From: Streptomyces dengpaensis
GTDB lineage: Bacteria; Actinomycetota; Actinomycetes; Streptomycetales; Streptomycetaceae
Length of the DNA stretch: 64,000 nucleotides
NCBI RefSeq assembly: GCF_002946835.1
Contig: NZ_CP026652.1
Location: forward strand, 310,001-374,000
Reading direction: 5' to 3'
This document shows positions 1-9,095 of the stretch, piece after piece (within the stretch, counting starts at the first letter, position 1; every line of letters starts with the position of its first letter). The translations under genes and the position numbers were made by a program. The notes below the pieces were generated by a model. That model was not told the origin of the DNA, did no database searches, and saw only the letters and a program-made list of their open reading frames with translations.

Positions 1-12
1 GGGACCTGTCCC
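1..12. promoter_or_regulatory. Short perfect palindrome upstream of the SDR gene
   Basis: GGGAC-CT-GTCCC is a perfect inverted repeat with 5-base arms, 46 bases before the SDR start. It lies at the window edge, so its full extent is unknown. It could be an operator, but that is only inferred from position and symmetry. Confidence 0.25.
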
Positions 13-57
13 CACACACAATCGATGCGCGGAACAGCGCAGCAAAGGAGTGAACCC

Positions 58-777
58 ATGACCCGCAGGCGAGTACTCATCACGGGCGCGTCCAAAGGCA
101 TCGGCCGCGCCCTCGCCGAGCAGCTGGCAGGAGAAGGTCATACCCCCGTGGGCATCGCCCGCAGCGCACCCCAGTCCTTTCCCGGCGAGTTCCACGAAGC
201 CGACCTTGCCGACCGTGCGGCCACCGATCAGGTCCTGGGCGAAGTGATGGCCGCGGGACCGGTCGACGCCGTGGTCAACAATGTGGGGATGGTGCGACCC
301 GCGCCCGTCGGGGAGGTCGCTCTGTCCGACCTCGACGCGGTTCTCGACATGAACGTGCGCACCGCGGTCCAGATCGTCCAGGCCGTCTTGCCCGGCATGC
401 TCGAACGATCCTGGGGTCGCGTGGTGAACGTCACCAGCCTGGTCACCCTGGGGTTGCCCGATCGAACGGCCTACGGTGCGGCCAAGGCCGCCCTGGAGTT
501 CTTGACGCGAGGCTGGGCCGGAGAGCTTGCTGCACACGGGATCACCGTCAACGCCGTCGCCCCGGGCCCCACCGAGACCGAGTTGTTCCGGGAGACCAAC
601 CCGCCTGGGTCGGCCGGAGCCGCCCGCTACCTGGCGACTGTTCCCATGGGAAGGTTCGGGCGCCCGGACGAGCTCGCAGCCGCCATCGCCTTCCTGCTCT
701 CCGAGAAGGCGGGTTTCATCACCGGCCAGATCCTGCGCGTCGACGGCGGTGCGAGCATCGGCCGCAACAGTGCCTGA
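58..777 (+). CDS. SDR family NAD(P)-dependent oxidoreductase
   Basis: Short-chain dehydrogenase/reductase of 239 aa, the normal length for the classical family. The N-terminus carries the dinucleotide-binding motif TGASKGIG. NNVG follows near residue 80, and the catalytic Ser and YGAAK follow in the second half. The C-terminal VDGGAS is typical of FabG-like members that reduce a 3-oxo group or oxidise an alcohol with NAD(P). An in-frame upstream codon at 25 exists, but AAAGGAG sits 8 bases before the ATG at 58, so I chose 58. It stands alone, followed directly by a decayed IS3 element. The substrate cannot be told from sequence. Confidence 0.9.
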   Translation: MTRRRVLITGASKGIGRALAEQLAGEGHTPVGIARSAPQSFPGEFHEADLADRAATDQVLGEVMAAGPVDAVVNNVGMVRPAPVGEVALSDLDAVLDMNVRTAVQIVQAVLPGMLERSWGRVVNVTSLVTLGLPDRTAYGAAKAALEFLTRGWAGELAAHGITVNAVAPGPTETELFRETNPPGSAGAARYLATVPMGRFGRPDELAAAIAFLLSEKAGFITGQILRVDGGASIGRNSA

Positions 778-884
778 GAACGGCTGACACGATGGGATGG
801 ATCGGCGCTGCAGGCCGTATCCGTGTGGCGAGTCGAGCGTTGCCGCGACGTGCGGGAGCATCACCGTGGATCATGTCGCATGAG

Positions 885-1776
885 CTGTGGGCGCGGAACC
901 GCTTCCAGTTCATTGAGGACCACCGCGCCTGGGCGTGAAGCGGTTGTGTGCCGTGCTGGAGGCAGCAAGCTCCAGCTTCTACAAGTGGCGGGCCGGCCGC
1001 GAGGCCCGCGCCGCGCGCGAGGGGGCCGATGCCGCGCTTGCCGAGCGGATCCGGGCCGTGCAGGGCGAGTGGTACGGAACGTGGGGCCGCCCCCGGATCA
1101 CCGCCGAGCTGCGCGACGAGGGCGAGCGTGTGAACCACAAGCGCGTCGGGCGGTTGGTACGGAAGTTCGGCATCGCCGGTCTGCGGCTGCGCAAGCGCCA
1201 GGTCACCACCGTGCCCGAGCCGTCCGCCACACCGGTGCCGGACCTGTTCCAGCGCGACTTCACCGCGAGCGCGCCGAACACCAAGTACGTCGGCGACATC
1301 ACCTGCCTGCCGGTGAGCGACGGCGAGTTCCTGTATCTGGCAACCGTGATCGACTGCTTCTCACGCCGCTGGTGGGCTGGTCGATCGCCGACCACATGCG
1401 CACTTCTCTGGTCGGCGACGCGCTCAGGGCAGCCGCCGCGACCCGCGGCAGCCTGACCGGAGCCGTCTTCCACAGCGATCACGGAGCGCAGTACACCTCT
1501 CGCGAATTCGCTGACCTCTGCGCCGAGTTGGGGGTACGGCAGTCCACGGGCGCGGTCGGCGCGAGCGAGACAACGCCCTCGGCGAGTGGTTCTACGCCGC
1601 CCTCAAACGTGAGGCGCTCCGGGGCGCCCGGCCGCTTCGACGGCGCTCGCGCCTGCCGCCTGGCCGTCTTCCGCTGGACCACCCGCTACAACACCCGCCG
1701 ACGGCACTCGGCGAACGGACAGCAGGCACCGATCGCCTACGAACGGCAGTCACCCACCCTGACACTTGCCGCATAA
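885..1776 (+). pseudogene. IS3-family transposase OrfB, frameshifted remnant
   Basis: Remnant of the DDE integrase-type transposase of IS3-family elements. The parts are recognisable but spread over several frames: an N-terminal piece (NRFQFIEDHRA) from 897, then VKRLCAVLEAASSSFYKW near 935. The first catalytic Asp is in YVGDITCLPV. After a frame change near 1370 comes the second Asp in HSDHGAQYTS, then NALGEWFYAALK with the catalytic Glu in a third frame near 1570-1620. The C-terminus WTTRYNTRRRHS ends at 1776. At least four frame breaks make it non-functional. I saw no OrfA and did not define the element ends. Confidence 0.8.
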
Positions 1777-1846
1777 CGACACGAACAGGTGTCCACTCTT
1801 CGAGGGCAAGGCCCTTCAGCGCATGCATGTGCCCTTCGAAGAACGC

Positions 1847-2383
1847 CTACTGACCGCATGACCACGAGATGCGGTGCATGGCCTTGTCCGAACAGGCCTG
1901 CCGGAAGGCGAACAGGTAACAGCGCGTGCGGCGCCCGGCAATGTCCACGTAGACGTCGCCGAAGTCGACCTCGGCGTCCGCACCGAGCGCGTTGTGCCGG
2001 GTCACGAACGCCTCCATCGGCGCCCCGGCCTGGGCCGCGATCTCCTTGCGCCGGGCCGCGACGAAGTCCCGCACCGTCGGATACGGGATCGCCTCCCCGA
2101 ACTCCTCCTCGATCCGCGCGACGATACGCCGCACGGAGTGCCGCTGCGGGCGCGGCGCGTCCAGATCCGCCAGCAGCCAGGCACCGATCGTTTCCTTGTA
2201 CGGCTCCATCCGGGGCGAGGTCCGTGCCGGTCGACGCCCCGGCACGGGTACCGGCGAGGCCAGAGCCTCGCGAACGAGCCGACGGTGGACGCCGCACTTC
2301 CGCGACAAGGCCCGGATCGACATCTGCTGTTACCAACTGTCCCGCCGGATCCGATCGAACAGCTCTGGCTTGGACAAAGACAT
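1847..2383 (-). pseudogene. IS21-family IstA transposase, N-terminal remnant
   Basis: N-terminal part of an IstA transposase. It has a helix-turn-helix (MSIRALSRKCGVHRRLVREAL), then ARRIV-type and VRDFVAARR segments, and the start of the catalytic core (AEVDFGDVYVDIAGRR). Reading from an ATG at 2383 (MSLSKPELFDRIRRDSW) there is an in-frame TAA at codon 18. The downstream end stops about 35 residues into the core, next to the IS3 remnant. No IstB is present. The 5' flank (GGGGTGGGGC at about 2435-2444) resembles an IS21 terminal region and is where the ISL3 element below has inserted. Confidence 0.75.
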
Positions 2384-2452
2384 TCACAGCACGCCCCCGC
2401 CGGAGACCACAGGAACCGTCTCACCGCAAGAGCCGGGGTGGGGCCACTTTGC

Positions 2453-4247
2453 GGCTCTGGCAGCGATCACGGGGAGTCGTCACAGTCGGTACCGGAGCTG
2501 TTCGATTCCTCCTTGAGCGCCGGGGCACGCCTTCCCGATTCGAGCCGTACCTGACGCTCCCTCACCTCACACAGAATGAGGCTGTCCGTCCTCGTACACG
2601 TCGACGTCCTGGACATGGACGAACACGAACTCTCCTGGAAGGACGTGCTCTTCGGCGAGGTCGCGCTGCGGGTCGACTCGGCAACGTGCAGTACGGCGGC
2701 AACGACCGTCCAAGCTCGCGGCATCGGTCGCGAGGGCTGTTGCCCCAGCTGCGGAACCCTGTCAGTTCGGGTGCACGATCGCTACCGAAGGCGGCTGCAG
2801 GACGTTCCGCTCGCTGCTCGGTGTGTGCGCATCGAGTTGGAGGTCCGAAGGTTCGTCTGCGCGAACAGCCAGTGCGTGCAGAGGACGTTCGCCGAGCAGA
2901 TTCCGGGCTTCACCAGCGCCTACGCACGCTGCACCGACCGGCTGGGGGCACTGCTGAACGTGATCGCGCTGGCCCTGGCCGGGCGGGCTGGATCCCGGAT
3001 GGCGACCGCGCTGGGCATCGTGGCGGGGCGGATGGGGCTGCTGAACCGGGTGCGGGCGATGCCCGACCCCTCGTACGCCACTCCGCGGGTGCTCGGGGTC
3101 GACGACTTCGCGATTAAACGTGGCCACACCTATGCCACCGTGCTGACCTGCGGAGACACACACCGGGTCGTCGACGTGCTGCCCACCCGGGAGGCTGGGC
3201 CGTTGACCATGTGGCTGCTCGCACATCCCGGCGTGGAGGTCATCTGCCGCGACCGGGCCGGGGCCTACGCCGAAGGCGCCGCCGCCGGCGCCCCCGACGC
3301 CCAACAAGTCGCCGATCGCTACCACCTGTGGGCCAACCTCGGCCAGGCCGTCGAGAAGTGCGTCGCCGCCCACCGCACCTGCCTTCCTTCACGGTCATCG
3401 ACGCCCAACTTGCCCCAGACTCCACAGCCACCGCGTCCGGCGACGTCGCACGGCAACGGCCGACTCGCCGCCCGCCTTCAGGCTCACCATGCCCTGGTCC
3501 ACGGCCTGTTGGAGCAGGGCATGGGGCTCCGGGCCATCGCCCGCCACCTAGGCTGGGGCCGTCACACCGTGCAGCGATACGCCCGCGCCGAGCACTGGCA
3601 CCAGGTCTCGCCAGGGCGTCATCTCCGGGGCAGCAGCCTGGATGTCCACCACGCCTACCTGAGCCGACGCATCGCCGAGACACGGGGCCGCATCTCCCTG
3701 GTGGCCCTGCATCGTGAACTGGCTGAACGCGGGTGGCACGGCAGTTACTCCACGCTGCGCGACTGGGCCGTCCAGCGCCTTCCTCAGCCGCGCCGAACTC
3801 CGCAGCCACCCCCGGCGCCACCGAGTATCCGGCAGGTCACCGGCTGGCTCACCCGCCGGCCGTCCTCGCTGACCGAGGATGAACACCAGCAGCTCAAAGC
3901 GGTCCTGGAGCACTGCTCCGAGCTGACCACCGCGCACCAACTCGTCCGCGACTTCGGCGACATGCTCACCGAGCAGACCGGCGTGCTCCTACCCGCCTGG
4001 ATCGGCGAGGCCATGGCAGCGGACCTGCCGGGCCTGACCAGCTTCGCCCGCGGCCTCACCAACGACATCGACGCCGTGACCGCCGGACTCACGCTCCGCT
4101 GGAGCTCAGGCATCACCGAGGGCGCCGTGAACAGAATCAAGAAGATCAAGCGGCAGCTCTACGGACGGGCCGAATTCGAACTCTTACGGAAGATGATCCT
4201 GCTGGCGTGACCTGCTGTGACGACTCCCCGTGATCGCTGCCAGAGCC
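2453..4247 (+). mobile_element. Intact ISL3-family insertion sequence with 8-bp target duplication
   Basis: A complete 1,795-bp element. The 33-bp terminal inverted repeats at 2453-2485 and 4215-4247 are identical and begin GGCTCTGGCAGCGATCACGG. The flanking 8-mer CACTTTGC occurs at 2445-2452 and again at 4248-4255, which is the ISL3-type target duplication length. Removing the element restores a sequence like an IS21 left end, so this is a nested insertion. The identical repeats and intact duplication point to a fairly recent event. Confidence 0.92.
2615..4210 (+). CDS. ISL3-family transposase
   Basis: DDE transposase of 531 aa, full length for ISL3. The N-terminal zinc-binding part has CPSCG and a later CxxxxC pair (FVCANSQC). 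Next comes IALALAGRAGSRMA, then the DDE domain beginning VLGVDDFAIKRGHTYATVL. A second Asp lies in VICRDRAGAYAEGA, and the late catalytic region is SSGITEGAVNRIKKIKRQ. A central insert carries a helix-turn-helix (MGLRAIARHLGWGRHTVQRYA). In-frame starts occur at 2576 and 2615. I prefer 2615 because homologues begin near this point, but neither has a strong ribosome site. The stop is 5 bases before the right inverted repeat. No frameshift is seen, so it is probably active. Confidence 0.9.
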   Translation: MDEHELSWKDVLFGEVALRVDSATCSTAATTVQARGIGREGCCPSCGTLSVRVHDRYRRRLQDVPLAARCVRIELEVRRFVCANSQCVQRTFAEQIPGFTSAYARCTDRLGALLNVIALALAGRAGSRMATALGIVAGRMGLLNRVRAMPDPSYATPRVLGVDDFAIKRGHTYATVLTCGDTHRVVDVLPTREAGPLTMWLLAHPGVEVICRDRAGAYAEGAAAGAPDAQQVADRYHLWANLGQAVEKCVAAHRTCLPSRSSTPNLPQTPQPPRPATSHGNGRLAARLQAHHALVHGLLEQGMGLRAIARHLGWGRHTVQRYARAEHWHQVSPGRHLRGSSLDVHHAYLSRRIAETRGRISLVALHRELAERGWHGSYSTLRDWAVQRLPQPRRTPQPPPAPPSIRQVTGWLTRRPSSLTEDEHQQLKAVLEHCSELTTAHQLVRDFGDMLTEQTGVLLPAWIGEAMAADLPGLTSFARGLTNDIDAVTAGLTLRWSSGITEGAVNRIKKIKRQLYGRAEFELLRKMILLA

Positions 4248-4439
4248 CACTTTGCCCCGTCACCACCCCTCAATGCGTCCGAGCGACCCTCCAACTGGGG
4301 CCGCTGGAAGCCAGCATGCCGCGGCCGCTGAACAAGGTCGGAGCCACCGAAAGCGACTTCCCGACCCCGGGGACAGAAGAAGGCATGTCCGGTGGACAGT
4401 TCTGCAGACGCGGCGCTCACCACCGCCCCGACGGCCTGT

Positions 4440-4790
4440 CGGCCTCACCGGCGCGGCGATCGCCCTGCTGGATGCGAAGGGGACGGTGGCCGGACGGACC
4501 CAGGCCGCCCAGCGGCCGGCCGGCTGCTCGGCCGCAGAAGTGGTGGGCCGCTCTGCCGCCGTCTGCCGGCGGCAGCCGGGACCCGCGCGCAGGGCCTCGG
4601 CGTTCTCGGTGCGGAGCAGTGCCCCCACCGGTCCGGCTTCACCACACTCCGCCACCGCGACGGCCGCGGCATCGGCGTACGCCTGTGGGTGCAGTCGCTG
4701 CACGGATTACAGGACGGCCGGGGTCCGATGGGCGGTGTCGGCGGCCCGGGCGGCCGCGCTCTCCTCGTGCGGCGGCCGGCGGATCAGGGG
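4440..4790 (+). pseudogene. PAS-domain remnant of a SpoIIE-type phosphatase/sensor
   Basis: A decayed PAS domain of the kind fused to SpoIIE-type phosphatases in Streptomyces. One frame reads GAAIALLDAKGTVAGRTQAA and then CSAAEVVGRSAAV. After a frame change come GFTTLRHRDGRGIGVRLWVQ and VRWAVSA. The stretches match the usual order of a PAS fold, but the frame is broken at least twice and the phosphatase part is absent. The assignment rests on family recollection. Confidence 0.45.
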
Positions 4791-4977
4791 CGCAGCCGCC
4801 CCGGGGGCGCTGGGCCTGCCGGGCCGCCTGCCCGTCGGTGCCGGGAGTAGTAGGTCGGCCACTCGGCCGCGGTACCGGATGATCGGTGGGCTGTCTACCC
4901 ATTATGCGGAGGGCAGCAGACCTGGGGCAGGGGAATGGCAGCGCCCTCGCCAAGGTTGCGATAGTCTGCATCCATCC

Positions 4978-4997
4978 AAGACGGCCGGTCATATTGA
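4978..4997 (+). promoter_or_regulatory. TetR-type operator, copy 1 (upstream of MDR reductase)
   Basis: AAGACGGCCGGTCATATTGA lies 130 bases before the MDR reductase start. It differs at one base from the site at 11026-11045 (minus strand) in front of the alpha/beta hydrolase, and is related to 11505-11524 in front of the TetR gene. The shared pattern is RAGACGGYYGGTCRTATT. The likely ligand is the TetR regulator at 11537 (inference from position). Confidence 0.55.
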
Positions 4998-5025
4998 TGG
5001 CTTCCACCGTTTCAAGGGTGGCGTT

Positions 5026-5090
5026 GTGCAGGACAAAAGCGGTGTTCCCACGCACTCGATGTTGGGTGGGGAGCACCTTAAGGCAGGCAT
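5026..5090 (+). pseudogene. Duplicated 5' end of the alpha/beta hydrolase gene
   Basis: GTG at 5026 starts a reading frame beginning VQDKSGVPTHSMLGG. This matches the first residues of the hydrolase at 11000 (MQNGSGAPRRTMLGG). The ribosome site (CAAGGGTGGCGTT versus CGAAGGAGGCGTT) and the upstream operator are conserved too. The copy breaks off after about 20 codons and the MDR reductase follows. It is a leader and promoter fragment, not a gene. Confidence 0.6.
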
Positions 5091-5126
5091 CCATGACCTC
5101 CGCTCTAGATGATCAAGGGAGTAACG

Positions 5127-6131
5127 ATGGGGAGTCTTACCCTCACTGCTGTCGGCGGCGACCTGAACGAGACCGTCACGCTCAACGAGCACCTGGACCT
5201 CACCCCTGGGGCCGATGAGGTCGTCGTCAGTGTCGAGGCGGCGCCGATCAATAATGCCGATGTGCTGTTCGCGGCCGGCTGGTTCGGGATGTACCCGCAG
5301 GTTCCCAGCGGACTGGGCGCCGAGGGAGTCGGACGGGTCCTGCGCGTCGGGCCGGGGGCGGACCCCTCTCTTGTCGGGCAGCGTGTGCTGATCCTGCCGG
5401 CTTTCACCTATGGAACCTGGGCGAACGAGACCGTGGTGCCCGCGCGGAACGTGATCCCGGTTTCCAGCCGGGCCGACGTTCTCCAGCTCGCCATGCTGCC
5501 GGTGAATCCGGCGACGGCTCATACCCTGCTCAACGAGTACGTCGACCTTGAGCCGGGTGAGTGGATCGGGCTGAACCTGGCCAATTCCGCTGTCGGTCAG
5601 TACGTCATCGCCCTGGCAGAGCGAGCGGGCTACAAGACTCTGGCTGTTGTCCGCAGGGAAGAGGCAGCCAAGCAGGTACGGCAGCTGGGCGCCGACCTCG
5701 TGCTCGTGGACGGCGAGGACCTCGGCGACCGGGTGGCTGAGGCTCTCGCCGGTGCCCGGCTGCGGGTGCTGTTCGAGGGCACCGGCGATCCCGCGCAGGT
5801 CGCCGAGCTGGTCCGCTCGGTGGAAGACGGCGGCAGCGTCGTCACTTTCTCTGCGGCCACCGGCCAGGCGCCGGCCATTCCGCTGGGCGACCTCATCTAC
5901 CGCGGGATCTCACTGCGCGCCTTCTACATTCTCAACTGGATCCGTGACACCCCCCGCGAGAAGCTCGAGCGGGTCTATGCGGAACTCGCTGAGCTTGCCG
6001 AGCAAGGCGTTGTCTCCGCAGCGGTGGAGGCGACCTACCCGCTGGACCAGTACCAGGCGGCCCTCGCACACGCGCAGCGCACCGAGCGCTCCGGCAAGAT
6101 CCTCTTCACCCCGACCCACCGCTCCGCTTAG
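5127..6131 (+). CDS. Zinc-type MDR family reductase (2-enoyl thioester reductase-like)
   Basis: Medium-chain dehydrogenase/reductase of 334 aa. The N-terminal GroES-like domain contains INNADVLFAAGWFGMYP and GLGAEGVGRV but no zinc-cysteine cluster. This fits the quinone reductase and mitochondrial-type enoyl reductase branch. The Rossmann domain begins near LNLANSAVGQYVIALAERAG (about residue 145). The C-terminus GKILFTP is usual for the family. Start chosen at 5127 because AAGGGAG precedes it; an in-frame ATG lies at 5109. The promoter region is a copied piece of the hydrolase promoter, so it is probably co-regulated with the hydrolase by the TetR protein at 11537. A strong hairpin follows. 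Expected role: NADPH-dependent reduction of an activated alkene; substrate unknown. Confidence 0.85.
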   Translation: MGSLTLTAVGGDLNETVTLNEHLDLTPGADEVVVSVEAAPINNADVLFAAGWFGMYPQVPSGLGAEGVGRVLRVGPGADPSLVGQRVLILPAFTYGTWANETVVPARNVIPVSSRADVLQLAMLPVNPATAHTLLNEYVDLEPGEWIGLNLANSAVGQYVIALAERAGYKTLAVVRREEAAKQVRQLGADLVLVDGEDLGDRVAEALAGARLRVLFEGTGDPAQVAELVRSVEDGGSVVTFSAATGQAPAIPLGDLIYRGISLRAFYILNWIRDTPREKLERVYAELAELAEQGVVSAAVEATYPLDQYQAALAHAQRTERSGKILFTPTHRSA

Positions 6132-6152
6132 TGCCGGCCTCGGCATGACATC

Positions 6153-6188
6153 CGGGTGGCCCCAGCAGCCTCCTACTGGGGCCACCCG
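6153..6188 (+). terminator. Rho-independent-type hairpin after the MDR reductase
   Basis: A perfect 13-bp stem, CGGGTGGCCCCAG at 6153-6165 and CTGGGGCCACCCG at 6176-6188, with a 10-base loop. It lies 21 bases after the reductase stop. There is no T-tract, as is usual in Streptomyces. Confidence 0.7.
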
Positions 6189-6289
6189 AGGCGCTCGCAG
6201 GCAAGTGCCGAACGCCATGGAGCCATGGCCGCCGGACGGGCGCGTTGTTTCTGCACAGCGCCGGTACACCGGCGAAGGCGCAACTGGCG

Positions 6290-6527
6290 CGAGCCGCCGG
6301 GACTCTCCACGTCGTCGACCGCCTCGCGCCTGACGCCGCTTCGCTGATCAAGGAGGTGGCGCCGGCAGGTCGCGCGCTGGAGACAGTCACCGATGCCCTC
6401 CACTCAGGGAGTCTTCCGGTCGGCGCCGAAGCTGGGCTCCCGTTGCTCCGTTTCAGAGGACACGTATCTGGCACACGAAGCCCTGGAGCAGGGCGCGACA
6501 GGAAAGGTCCTCATCGACCTCGGCTGA
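6290..6527 (+). pseudogene. C-terminal remnant of a second MDR oxidoreductase
   Basis: One frame reads VAPAGRALETVTDALHSGSL. After a frame change at about 6445 it continues EDTYLAHEALEQGATGKVLI and ends DLG, stop at 6525-6527. This is the ordinary C-terminus of a quinone-oxidoreductase-like MDR protein. The Rossmann domain is missing, so it is non-functional. It probably marks a lost paralogue of the upstream gene. Confidence 0.5.
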
Positions 6528-6716
6528 TACTCAACAGGACTTCGACGTTTTCCTAGGTCAGCAAGGCAAGGGCACCTTCGGTATGCGACGGGGGCCGGGT
6601 GATCCGGCCCGCGCACTGGAGGTGACTCTGCGCGCTGTGGTCACGGCCGTACGCGCGGTGCAGCACCACTGCCGCGTGCGCGCCTGCAACAACGATCGCC
6701 TGCGAGCAGAGGATCA

Positions 6717-6992
6717 TCAGCCGGCCCGGTCACCGAGCAGGGCGGCCGACACCTGCGCCACCAGCCAGAATTCGTCGCGGGCGCACACGATCATTGTGAC
6801 GGTCACCATCTTCCCTGTAGGAGCGTGCACCACGCGTATCTCCGCCCGCGCCATCCGCGCCATCCGCGGCGCTTCGGCCCGCAGACCGAAGGACGCCCGC
6901 AGTAGCCGGCCCGTGCGACCGGTCCGCCCAGGCGGGCTCGCCGGGCCCAGAAGGACGAGCGCTGACGGCGCCTTGTCCACAACGGTCACCAC
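6717..6992 (-). CDS. Hypothetical protein or C-terminal fragment
   Basis: An open frame of up to 91 aa with a GTG start. The frame stays open upstream without a start (DDVGGGGDLRLV), so it may be the C-terminal part of a longer decayed gene. The composition looks coding (EIRVVHAPTGKMVTVTMIV, then ARDEFWLVAQVSAALLGDRAG), but I do not recognise the family. No clear ribosome site. The surrounding 6.5-7.25 kb holds nothing else I can assign. Confidence 0.3.
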   Translation of the reverse strand: MVTVVDKAPSALVLLGPASPPGRTGRTGRLLRASFGLRAEAPRMARMARAEIRVVHAPTGKMVTVTMIVCARDEFWLVAQVSAALLGDRAG

Positions 6993-7255
6993 CAGCCGCA
7001 GGTCACCACCGCCGCCGACGTCATCGCGGCCCGCGCCCGCGCGTCAACGACAAATGCGTCGACGAGGTCCGGGGGAACGCAAGCGGTTCTCCTCTGCGAT
7101 CTGCAGCTGCGGTGCCGCAAGTTCCCGAGGATCACCGAAGGACATCCGCCACTCACCAACCGAACAAATGCGACTGCCGCTCTTCAGTGCGCCAGCGCGG
7201 ACGGCCTCATCGTCGGCGCTTCAACAGAACGTTCCGTAAAGTCTGAATTGAGACC

Positions 7256-8539
7256 ATGGCAAAGATCATTGTCACAGCGACCCCTTTCGAGGGTCATGTC
7301 ACGCCCCTCGCGGCGATTGCAGCCGACCTGACCAATCGCGGGCACGAGGTGCTCTTCTACACGGGCGCCCGGTTCGAAGAGCGGGTACGCAAGACCGGGG
7401 CGCGCTTCGTTCCCTACCCCGCGGAGGTCGACTACGCCGACCTCGCAGCCGCCTTCCCCGAACGCGAGGGGCTCGCCCCCTTCAACCGCATGGTCTTCGA
7501 CATCAAGCACGTCCTCTCCGACCCCGTGCCGGTCCACGACAAGCGCCTGCAGGAACTGCTCGCCGAGTTCCCCGCCACCGTGGTCATCAGCGAGCCCATG
7601 TCCTACGGGACGCTGCCGACGGCCCTCCGCCCACGGGACCAGCGCCCACTCATGGTGAACATCGGCATAGCACCGCCCACCTTCGACAGTGTGGACACCG
7701 CGCCCTTCGGGCCGGGACTGCTCCCGCCCACCACCGGCGAAGAGCGCGCTCGCTACGACGAGATGCGCGCGCAGACGCGGACGATGTTCGCCGATGCACA
7801 GAAGTACATGGACGGTGTCTTCACCTCAGTGGGAGTCACTCTCCCCGACTTCCTCTTCAACGCCTTCGGCACGGTCCCCGATCACCTGCTCCAGCTGACC
7901 GTCCCCGCCTTCGAGTACCCGCGCAGCGACGCGCCGGAGGGGTTCCGCTTCATCGGCCCCGTCCCGCCCGGCCCCGACATCGACTTCGAACGTCCCCACT
8001 GGTGGGCGGACCTGTCCTCCGGTCGACCGGTCGTCGTCGTCACCCAGGGAACCGTGGACAACGGCGACCTGTCCCGGCTCGTCGTCCCCACGATCCGCGC
8101 TCTCGCGGACGCAGACGTCACCGTCGTCGCCGCCACTGCACGCCCCGACGGCCCCGACCTGGTGCGCGCGGAGATGGACGGCGAGGTCCCCGGCAACGTC
8201 CACCTCGCCGCATTCGTGCCCTTCGAACAGCTGCTGCCGCTCGCCGACGTCCTGGTCACCAACGCCGGCTACGGCGGCGTCCAGACCGCGCTGCGCCACG
8301 GCGTCCCTCTCGTCGTCGGCGGCGAGACCGAGGACAAGCCCGAGGTCGCCGCCCGCGTCGAATGGTCCGGCACCGGCGTCAACCTGCGCACCAGCAGCCC
8401 AGAGGTGGCGGCCGTCCGCGCCGCCGTCGACCAGGTGTTGAACGAGCCGCGTTACCGAGAGCGCGCGCGCGGAATGCAGAGCCAGTTCGGCGAGTACCAC
8501 CCCTTCGACACCATCGCCGAGATTGCCGAATCGGCGTAG
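7256..8539 (+). CDS. Glycosyltransferase, GT1/MGT-like
   Basis: A 427-aa glycosyltransferase of GT-B fold. The N-terminal acceptor half starts AKIIVTATPFEGHVTPLAAI with the HVTPL motif typical of GT1 enzymes. The C-terminal donor half carries VVVVTQGTVDN, LAAFVPFEQLLPLADVLVTN and GYGGVQTALRHGVPLVVGG. This is the nucleotide-sugar binding region, with G-G-x-x-T in place of the usual H-G-G. Such proteins move a sugar from an NDP-sugar to small hydrophobic acceptors such as macrolides, flavonoids or phenolics. It stands alone with no sugar-biosynthesis genes nearby, so detoxification by glycosylation is as likely as antibiotic synthesis. ATG at 7256; ribosome site weak. Confidence 0.88.
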   Translation: MAKIIVTATPFEGHVTPLAAIAADLTNRGHEVLFYTGARFEERVRKTGARFVPYPAEVDYADLAAAFPEREGLAPFNRMVFDIKHVLSDPVPVHDKRLQELLAEFPATVVISEPMSYGTLPTALRPRDQRPLMVNIGIAPPTFDSVDTAPFGPGLLPPTTGEERARYDEMRAQTRTMFADAQKYMDGVFTSVGVTLPDFLFNAFGTVPDHLLQLTVPAFEYPRSDAPEGFRFIGPVPPGPDIDFERPHWWADLSSGRPVVVVTQGTVDNGDLSRLVVPTIRALADADVTVVAATARPDGPDLVRAEMDGEVPGNVHLAAFVPFEQLLPLADVLVTNAGYGGVQTALRHGVPLVVGGETEDKPEVAARVEWSGTGVNLRTSSPEVAAVRAAVDQVLNEPRYRERARGMQSQFGEYHPFDTIAEIAESA

Positions 8540-8733
8540 CAAAGCGCACATGCCGCACAGTGCTTCCGCTCAGCAGGCGGGAAAGCAAGGGAGGACCGCC
8601 GAGCCATACCTCGATCGAACCCACAGCCCGCCCCCGCGTATCGAGGAGGAGAGGCCCGCATCCCGGCCGCAATGGGAGCTCTCCTTGATCACCTGACGTC
8701 GCGAAAAGAGGGGCCGGTCATTGGCGAGAGGTT

Positions 8734-8860
8734 ATGTCGGTGGGCCCTGCCGTTACCTGCCTGATCGGCAAGAACGAGTCGGGCAAGACGACGATCCTCA
8801 AGGCGCCGGCTGAACCCGGCGAACAACCCGGACGGCAGGGCTGCGGAGGTCCACAGTGCT
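8734..8860 (+). pseudogene. Walker A fragment of an OLD/AAA-type ATPase
   Basis: A short stump starting MSVGPAVTCLIGKNESGKTT, a Walker A motif of the kind in OLD-family and RecF-like ATPases. After a one-base frame change it continues RLNPANNPDGR, as in intact homologues (KALYRLNPANNPDG). Nothing further is present. Confidence 0.5.
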
Positions 8861-9095
8861 GGCGAGCATCGGCTCGGGCAGGTACCACGTCATGCCCCAT
8901 GGCTTCCACGCCAGGGGCCTCGGCCCTACCTGCGCCCTTGTTCTTTCCGCGTCCGAGAAGCGGTCCGGCGCCGGGCGCCGGCGAGTCATGTCAGTGGGGA
9001 ATCCACCGGACGCGGTAACGGGCCTGAAGCTCTTGGGCAGTCATACCCCGCCGTCGGGCCCGTTCCCGCTCCCCGGCGGCCCGCTGCGCGTCGCG

